From Alphaproteobacteria bacterium (GTDB taxonomy: Bacteria; Pseudomonadota; Alphaproteobacteria; Puniceispirillales; Marisalimonadaceae), in assembly GCA_016777645.1 (NCBI GenBank), contig JADHRC010000047.1, positions 1 to 10,842 on the forward strand: a stretch of DNA of 10,842 nt. Reading direction: 5' to 3'. The stretch's first letter is position 1. Each line of letters starts with the position of its first letter. A program made the position numbers and the translations under genes. The notes beneath the pieces were generated by a model, which did not search any database, was not told the DNA's origin, and saw only the letters and a program-made list of their open reading frames with translations. Below, piece after piece: positions 6,823-10,842 of this stretch.

Positions 6823-6850
6823 TTGACTGTATTTTTGTTAATACTATAAT
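6823..6850 (+). promoter_or_regulatory. Sigma70-type promoter of the alpha operon
   Basis: A -35 box TTGACT (6823-6828, five of six consensus bases) and a perfect -10 box TATAAT (6845-6850) are separated by 16 bases. Transcription would start near 6857, about 45 bases before rpsM. This is the strongest promoter-like sequence I see in the window, and it lies in the only sizeable gap of the ribosomal cluster. No terminator precedes it after adk, so spc transcripts may also read through. Confidence 0.85.
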
Positions 6851-6854
6851 GCGC

Positions 6855-6878
6855 GATCTATTAAGGTTTAAATAGATC
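6855..6878 (+). repeat. Perfect 8-base inverted repeat at the alpha-operon transcription start
   Basis: GATCTATT (6855-6862) and AATAGATC (6871-6878) are perfect reverse complements around an eight-base centre (6863-6870). The element begins five bases after the -10 box, so it spans the predicted start site. As RNA it would form a hairpin at or near the 5' end of the rpsM transcript; as DNA it could be a protein-binding palindrome. It is followed by A-rich sequence rather than a T tract, so it is not a terminator. Confidence 0.7.
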
Positions 6879-6890
6879 TTAAAAAAGAAA

Positions 6891-6895
6891 AGGAG
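6891..6895 (+). promoter_or_regulatory. Ribosome-binding site of rpsM supporting its GTG start
   Basis: AGGAG is placed six bases before GTG 6902. The conserved S13 N terminus MARIAGVN begins exactly there, so the GTG is the true start. Confidence 0.85.
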
Positions 6896-6901
6896 AATCT
6901 T

Positions 6902-7270
6902 GTGGCAAGAATAGCTGGAGTTAACGTACCTACAAATAAGAGAGTTCATATTGCATTAACATATGTTCACGGAATTGGTTTAACTAGTTCTAAAGATATT
7001 TGTAAAAAGGTTGGGATCTCTGAAGAAAAGAGAATTAATAATTTATCTGAGGACGAGCTTTCTAAAATAAGAGACATCATTGATAATGATTTTTTAGTTG
7101 AGGGTGATTTAAGAAGAAAAACATCTATGGATATTAAGAGATATTTAGATTTAGGTTGTTTAAGGGGATTAAGACATAGAAAAAATCTTCCAGTAAGAGG
7201 TCAAAGAACACATACAAATGCAAGAACAAGAAAAGGTCCAGCAAAAGCTATAGCTGGTAAAAAGAAATAA
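6902..7270 (+). CDS. rpsM: 30S ribosomal protein S13 (GTG start)
   Basis: The 122-residue protein starts at GTG 6902 and reads MARIAGVNVPTNKRVHIALTYVHGIG, the standard S13 N terminus. It continues with the helix-two-turns-helix part (SSKDICKKVGIS), DLRRKTSMDIKRYLDLGCLRGLRHRKNLPVRGQRTHTNARTRKGP, the full family signature, and a lysine-rich tail. S13 forms the A-site finger and L5 bridges between the subunits and touches P-site tRNA through its tail. It is the first gene of the alpha operon here. In E. coli the leader of this mRNA is bound by S4; S4 (rpsD) itself is not in this operon in alphaproteobacteria and is absent here. Confidence 0.97.
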   Translation: MARIAGVNVPTNKRVHIALTYVHGIGLTSSKDICKKVGISEEKRINNLSEDELSKIRDIIDNDFLVEGDLRRKTSMDIKRYLDLGCLRGLRHRKNLPVRGQRTHTNARTRKGPAKAIAGKKK

Positions 7271-7291
7271 CTCTCAGAGGGAGAAAAGGCT

Positions 7292-7687
7292 ATGGTTAAA
7301 CAACCTACACAAACAAGAATTCGAAAAAAAGAAAGAAAAAATGTCACAAACGCTGTTGCTCATGTCAATTCTTCTTTTAATAATACTGTAGTTACAATTA
7401 CTGACATTCAAGGTAATGCTATTTCTTGGTCATCTGCAGGAACTATGGGTTTTAAGGGATCAAGAAAATCAACACCGTATGCAGCTCAGTTAGCGGCAGA
7501 AGACGCAGGTAAAAAAGCATCAGAACACGGTGTTAAAACCGTAGACATCCAAGTCCAGGGACCAGGATCTGGAAGAGAATCTGCACTTAGAGCACTTCAA
7601 ACTATAGGTTTTCAGGTAAACTCTATTAGAGACGTAACACCTATTCCCCACAATGGTTGCCGACCAAAAAAGAGAAGAAGAGTATAA
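7292..7687 (+). CDS. rpsK: 30S ribosomal protein S11
   Basis: The 131 residues include KNVTNAVAHVNSSFNNTVVTITD (about 16-38), GNAISWSSAGTMGFKGSRKSTPYAAQLAAEDA, QVQGPGSGRESALRAL and the C-terminal IPHNGCRPKKRRRV. HNG at 120-122 includes the Asn-Gly pair known in E. coli S11 to form isoaspartate. S11 lies on the 30S platform near the E-site mRNA path and pairs with S18/S21. AGAGGGAG at 7276-7283 is eight bases before the ATG. It lies 21 bases after rpsM and 34 before rpoA; rpsD, which lies between rpsK and rpoA in E. coli, is missing from this position, as expected for alphaproteobacteria. Confidence 0.98.
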   Translation: MVKQPTQTRIRKKERKNVTNAVAHVNSSFNNTVVTITDIQGNAISWSSAGTMGFKGSRKSTPYAAQLAAEDAGKKASEHGVKTVDIQVQGPGSGRESALRALQTIGFQVNSIRDVTPIPHNGCRPKKRRRV

Positions 7688-7721
7688 AAGTTAAAGTTAA
7701 AAATATTTATAGAGAGTTATT

Positions 7722-8738
7722 ATGATAGAAAAGAATTGGAAAGAGATAATTAAGCCATCAAAACTTCATGTTAAAAATGATGCTAATAAAGATAACACAT
7801 CAACAATTATTGCAGAGCCTCTTGAGAGAGGTTATGGGGTAACTTTAGGTAACGCTCTAAGACGTATCTTGTTATCATCTCTTCAAGGTTCAGCTATTAC
7901 ATCTATGTATGTACAAGGTGTGCTTCATGAGTTTTCCTCAATACCGGGTGTAAGAGAAGACCTGACTGATATAATATTAAACGTTAAAGGCATTAAGGTA
8001 AGGATGGATTATAACGGAGTTAAGAAAATAAACTTAAATATTGATGGTCCATCAACAGTTACAGCTGGAATGATTGAGTGCCCTTCTGAAGTTGAAATTA
8101 TGAATAAAGATCACGTGATTTGCACATTAGACCAAGGAGCAAAACTTGTAATAGAATTTACTGTGGAAAATGGAAAAGGTTATGTTCCCTCAGCCGTAAA
8201 CAGAAAGGAAGATGCTCCAATTGGCGTTATCCCTGTTGACGCTATATATAGTCCAGTTGTTCAAGTTGCATACAATGTTGATAATGCTCGTGTTGGTCAG
8301 CAAACTGATTATGACAAGTTATCACTAACTGTTACAACTGATGGATCAGTAACGCCAGAAGATGCTGTAGCATTTTCTGCTAGAATTATGCAGGACCAAT
8401 TGGGCAATTTCATAAATTTTGAGGATCCTGAAGAAGAGGAGGCCCCAGAAGTACTTGAGGATTTACCTTTCAATAAAAATTTACTGCGTAAAGTCGATGA
8501 ATTAGAACTTTCTGTAAGGTCAGCTAATTGTTTGAAAAATGATAATATCGTGTACATAGGTGATCTTGTGCAGAGATCAGAACCTGAAATGCTTCGTACT
8601 CCAAACTTTGGTAGAAAAAGTCTAAATGAGATAAGAGAAGTATTAAAAGTTATGGGTCTTGAATTAGGTATGAATGTTGAAAATTGGCCACCTGAGAATA
8701 TAGAAGAATTAGTAAAAAGAATAGAAGAACCGTTTTAG
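7722..8738 (+). CDS. rpoA: DNA-directed RNA polymerase subunit alpha
   Basis: The 338-residue protein has both alpha domains. The N-terminal dimerisation and assembly domain (about 1-235) carries LERGYGVTLGNALRRILLSS (34-53), with Arg47/Arg48 where E. coli has its assembly-essential Arg45, and later NARVGQQTDYDKLSLTV. An acidic linker with DPEEEEAPE (235-243) leads to the C-terminal domain (about 250-330), whose helix-hairpin-helix region keeps Arg266, Asn269, Cys270 and Lys299, matching the UP-element and activator contacts Arg265, Asn268, Cys269 and Lys298 of E. coli. Its job is polymerase assembly and promoter/activator contact. AGAGAG at 7711-7716 precedes the ATG. Length and order are normal; rplQ follows after 27 bases. 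Confidence 0.98.
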   Translation: MIEKNWKEIIKPSKLHVKNDANKDNTSTIIAEPLERGYGVTLGNALRRILLSSLQGSAITSMYVQGVLHEFSSIPGVREDLTDIILNVKGIKVRMDYNGVKKINLNIDGPSTVTAGMIECPSEVEIMNKDHVICTLDQGAKLVIEFTVENGKGYVPSAVNRKEDAPIGVIPVDAIYSPVVQVAYNVDNARVGQQTDYDKLSLTVTTDGSVTPEDAVAFSARIMQDQLGNFINFEDPEEEEAPEVLEDLPFNKNLLRKVDELELSVRSANCLKNDNIVYIGDLVQRSEPEMLRTPNFGRKSLNEIREVLKVMGLELGMNVENWPPENIEELVKRIEEPF

Positions 8739-8765
8739 TTTGAAAATTATCCTTAGGAGATATTA

Positions 8766-9206
8766 ATGAAACATAGATTAAAGGGAAAAAAGTTAAATAG
8801 GACTTCTTCTCACAGAAAAGCTTTATTTAAAAACATGGCGCAAGCTATTATTAAACATGAACAAATTATTACTACATTACCTAAAGCCAAGACTATGAAG
8901 CCTATTATAGATAAGCTAATAACTTTAGGAAAAAAAGGTAACCTTCATGCAAGAAGACAAGCTTTTTCAAAGTTAAGAGATGAGGGTATGGTTTCAAAAC
9001 TTTTTGATACTCTTGCATCTAGGTATGCTGAAAGGAACGGTGGGTATACTCGAGTTATGAAGGCTGGGTTTAGATATGGGGACGCAGCAGCGATGGCAGT
9101 CATAGAATTAGTTGATAGAGATGAAGACGCAAGAGGTAAGGATAGCGGTCCGATTCAAAATGTAGAAACAACTGAAAATGAAAATAAAGAAGCTGTAGCT
9201 GGTTAA
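8766..9206 (+). CDS. rplQ: 50S ribosomal protein L17
   Basis: The 146-residue protein starts MKHRLKGKKLNRTSSHRKALFKNMAQAIIKHEQIITTLPKAK, the highly conserved L17 signature, with RRQAFSKLRDEGMVSKLFDTLASRYAERNGGYTRV and RYGDAAAMAVIELVDRD. After residue about 118 comes an acidic, low-complexity tail (roughly 28 residues, rich in E, D and N) absent from the 127-residue E. coli protein; such tails are common in alphaproteobacteria. L17 lies at the exit-tunnel region of the 50S subunit. TAGGAGA at 8754-8760 is five bases before the ATG. It is the last gene of the alpha operon and is followed by a clear terminator. Confidence 0.97.
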   Translation: MKHRLKGKKLNRTSSHRKALFKNMAQAIIKHEQIITTLPKAKTMKPIIDKLITLGKKGNLHARRQAFSKLRDEGMVSKLFDTLASRYAERNGGYTRVMKAGFRYGDAAAMAVIELVDRDEDARGKDSGPIQNVETTENENKEAVAG

Positions 9207-9226
9207 TTAAATAATTATATTTTTTG

Positions 9227-9257
9227 AAGACCGTTCTATTTAGGACGGTTTTTTTTT
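9227..9257 (+). terminator. Intrinsic terminator of the alpha operon
   Basis: The arms 9230-9237 (ACCGTTCT) and 9242-9249 (AGGACGGT) pair over eight bases with one G-U, around a four-base loop ATTT. The stem can be extended by three weaker A-T/G-T pairs into the T tract, which runs through 9257. It lies 20-25 bases after rplQ and faces forward, so it should end the alpha-operon transcript. The opposite strand has only a few A-derived Ts (9227-9228), so it looks one-directional. Confidence 0.9.
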
Positions 9258-9267
9258 GAGCAAAAAA

Positions 9268-10122
9268 ATGGAATTTAATAGTTATATTGGGATAGATTGG
9301 TCAGGAGATAAAAATAAATATCAGAAAGGTATAAGTGTTGCAAAATGTGAAGGCGGCAATAAAGCTCCTTATATCATTCTCCCTCCTAAAAAATATTGGA
9401 CAAGAACTGATCTCATTTCTTGGTTAATAAACGAAATATCCAAAGAAAAAACTCTAGTTGGCATTGATTTTTCTTTTTCATATCCCTTTTATGATAAAGC
9501 ATCTTATTTCCCAGGTGTTAAAGATAGTCCAATTAATCCCCATGATTTATGGAAAATGATAGACAATATCAATTCTAACAATGAAAATTTTTATGGTGGT
9601 GGGGTGTGGAATCTAAATCCTTATAAAAATTTTTATAACTCACCCAAATTTAAAGGAAAACAGTATTCATCGCGAAGAAGATTAACTGAAATTATTTCAA
9701 AAACCAAGAAACTTTCACCTAGTCCAACATTCAATTGTGTGGGTCCAGGAGCTGTTGGTACGGGCTCACTTGCTGGGATGAGGGTACTAAATTTCTTGAA
9801 AAACAAAGTATATATTTGGCCATTTGAAAAGTTAAGTCATAAACAGAAAAGCGTTGTGGTTGAAGTTTTTCCTTCATTTTATTTTAGGGTTGCTTCAGTT
9901 AAGCCAACTAAAAAAATAGGTTATACATTAGAGAATATAAATTTAGCTTTGAATTTTTTTAAATCATCACCTCTTCCAAAGGGGCAAATAATTAGTGGTC
10001 CAGATCAAGATGATGCAGATTCAATCATATCATCTGCTGCATTAAGATTTTATTCAAGAAATAATGAAATTTGGAAAGTTCCGAAGAGTTCTCAAAAAGA
10101 AGGGTGGATATTTGGAGTTTAA
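9268..10122 (+). CDS. Uncharacterised protein resembling DUF429 / RNase H-fold proteins
   Basis: I do not recognise a named gene. From ATG 9268 it gives 284 residues; the frame is open from a TTG at 9256, but that codon lies in the terminator's T tract. Acidic motifs are spaced as in RNase H-like folds of the DUF429 kind: GIDWSG (Asp10) on the first predicted strand, LVGIDFSFSYP (Asp67), VVEVFPSFYF (Glu199) and GPDQDDADSIISSAALRFY (Asp248, Asp249, Asp251) on a late helix. Between them is a Gly/Pro/Ser-rich conserved-looking core, SPSPTFNCVGPGAVGTGSLAGMR (about 150-172), and an aromatic-rich section near 107-134. No signal peptide or membrane segment is apparent, so it is probably cytosolic. 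Family function is unknown; a nuclease or nucleotide-handling role is a guess. It has no clear Shine-Dalgarno site, and base composition looks like its neighbours. The fold call is moderate; the coding call is firm. Confidence 0.8.
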   Translation: MEFNSYIGIDWSGDKNKYQKGISVAKCEGGNKAPYIILPPKKYWTRTDLISWLINEISKEKTLVGIDFSFSYPFYDKASYFPGVKDSPINPHDLWKMIDNINSNNENFYGGGVWNLNPYKNFYNSPKFKGKQYSSRRRLTEIISKTKKLSPSPTFNCVGPGAVGTGSLAGMRVLNFLKNKVYIWPFEKLSHKQKSVVVEVFPSFYFRVASVKPTKKIGYTLENINLALNFFKSSPLPKGQIISGPDQDDADSIISSAALRFYSRNNEIWKVPKSSQKEGWIFGV

Positions 10123-10157
10123 TCAAATATGTTTTGTATTAAATTCAAAGGTAATAA

Positions 10158-10842
10158 ATGATTAATATTAAAATTCCAATTTCTGAAAATGGGTCCAGAC
10201 TTGATAGATGTGTAAGAAGAATGTTGGGAGACATTAATCAAGGAATTTTAGAAAAACTTCTAAGGTCAGGTTCTATTCTTTTAGATAATAAAAAAGTTAA
10301 ATCCTCTTATAAAGTCTTTACTGGTCAAACGTTGATATATTCATCAGATATAGATTTCTTCAACTCTGCCAAAAAAGTAAATCAGGATAATCATTACAAT
10401 AAATATTATAAACAGCTTTATAAAAAAATTTTGATTAGAGAAAATGATGATTATATTGCTTTTAACAAACCTTCCGGTTTAGCAGTACAGGGAGGCACAA
10501 AAATCAAATATAATGTTGATGATATGTTGAGCTATCAGTTTAGTCCTAATAATATGCCGAAACTTGTTCATAGAATCGACAAAGATACTTCTGGTTTATT
10601 ACTGGTTGCGAAAAATCAAATTGCCGCAAAAAAATTTTCAAACTATTTCAAAGATAGAAAAATTTTGAAAGTGTATTTAGCACTTGTTTCCCCTGCTCCT
10701 AAAATACAAAGTGGTACAATTAACTCATCTTTAATTAAATCTGGAGAAATACAAAACCAAAGAATGATTATAGATAATGAAAATGGGAAACCTTCAATTA
10801 CTGAGTATAAAGTATTAGACATGGTAGGTTCCCAAGTGGCAC
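10158..10842 (+). CDS. rluC: RluC/RluD-family 23S rRNA pseudouridine synthase, 5' part (partial)
   Basis: The frame opens at ATG 10158 and runs off the window edge with 228 residues visible. Residues about 12-60 form an S4-type RNA-binding domain (SRLDRCVRRML ... LEKLLRSGSILLDNKKVKSSYKVFTGQTL). The catalytic domain follows: DDYIAFNKPSGLAVQGG (97-113), and then HRIDKDTSGLLLVAKN (138-153), the family motif with catalytic Asp141. The KPSITEYKVL segment (211-220) corresponds to the usual KPAxTxYxVL. Family enzymes convert specific uridines in 23S rRNA to pseudouridine in the cytosol. AAAGGT at 10147-10152 is a good ribosome-binding site, five bases from the ATG. RluC is preferred because rluC genes follow the alpha operon in alphaproteobacteria, but RluD is not excluded. 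The S4 domain looks somewhat diverged (GSILLDNKKV where many have a basic RVNGKxV). Confidence 0.88.
   Translation, partial: MINIKIPISENGSRLDRCVRRMLGDINQGILEKLLRSGSILLDNKKVKSSYKVFTGQTLIYSSDIDFFNSAKKVNQDNHYNKYYKQLYKKILIRENDDYIAFNKPSGLAVQGGTKIKYNVDDMLSYQFSPNNMPKLVHRIDKDTSGLLLVAKNQIAAKKFSNYFKDRKILKVYLALVSPAPKIQSGTINSSLIKSGEIQNQRMIIDNENGKPSITEYKVLDMVGSQVA

Noticed and set aside
8309..8557. Minus-strand frame inside rpoA, serine-rich
   Set aside because: Antisense to the acidic linker and C-terminal domain of alpha; the serine runs mirror GAA/GAG-type codons.
9256..9267. TTG start for the 9268 gene
   Set aside because: The codon is within the terminator T tract and has no upstream binding site except the hairpin; ATG 9268 restores a sensible N terminus before the first strand.
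1..10842. CRISPR arrays, insertion sequences, phage genes, tRNA or rRNA genes
   Set aside because: No spaced direct repeats, transposase motifs, terminal inverted repeats or cloverleaf-like sequences were seen; the window is almost fully covered by core genes.

Overview
The window is a strongly A+T-rich bacterial chromosome segment. It holds the distal S10, spc and alpha ribosomal-protein operons in their canonical order, all on the + strand, followed by one poorly characterised gene and the start of an RluC/RluD-type pseudouridine synthase gene. The arrangement secY-adk-rpsM without rpmJ, the 101-residue zinc-free S14, the RIRREIA-type L29 and a pseudouridine synthase gene soon after rplQ all point to an alphaproteobacterium. 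Low G+C, short spacers, one-base overlaps and short proteins suggest a streamlined lineage, perhaps marine or host-associated. I cannot name the genus from the sequence alone.

Layout. Positions 1-249 are the 3' part of rplP. Then follow rpmC, rpsQ, rplN, rplX, rplE, rpsN, rpsH, rplF, rplR, rpsE, rpmD, rplO, secY and adk (264-6808), packed with gaps of 0-33 bases and two TAATG stop/start overlaps (rplN/rplX and rplF/rplR). A 93-base gap (6809-6901) holds a near-consensus sigma70 promoter and a perfect 8-base inverted repeat at the predicted transcription start. The alpha operon follows: rpsM, rpsK, rpoA, rplQ (6902-9206), closed by a clear intrinsic terminator (about 9227-9257). Positions 9268-10122 encode a 284-residue protein that looks like a DUF429-type RNase H-fold protein of unknown function. 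From 10158 to the window edge is an S4-domain pseudouridine synthase (228 residues visible).

Together the genes supply large- and small-subunit ribosomal proteins, the SecY translocon channel, adenylate kinase and the RNA polymerase alpha subunit, so translation, export, nucleotide energy balance and transcription are co-expressed. The pseudouridine synthase fits the same theme (rRNA modification).

Most of the window is ordinary core genome, and I see no convincing new biological system. The points worth a second look are the uncharacterised RNase H-like gene, the palindrome at the alpha-operon transcription start, a possible start-codon hairpin at rplE, and the close abutment of the alpha-operon terminator with the next gene. 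Three start codons are placed downstream of the longest reading frame (rplE, rplF and the 9268 gene).
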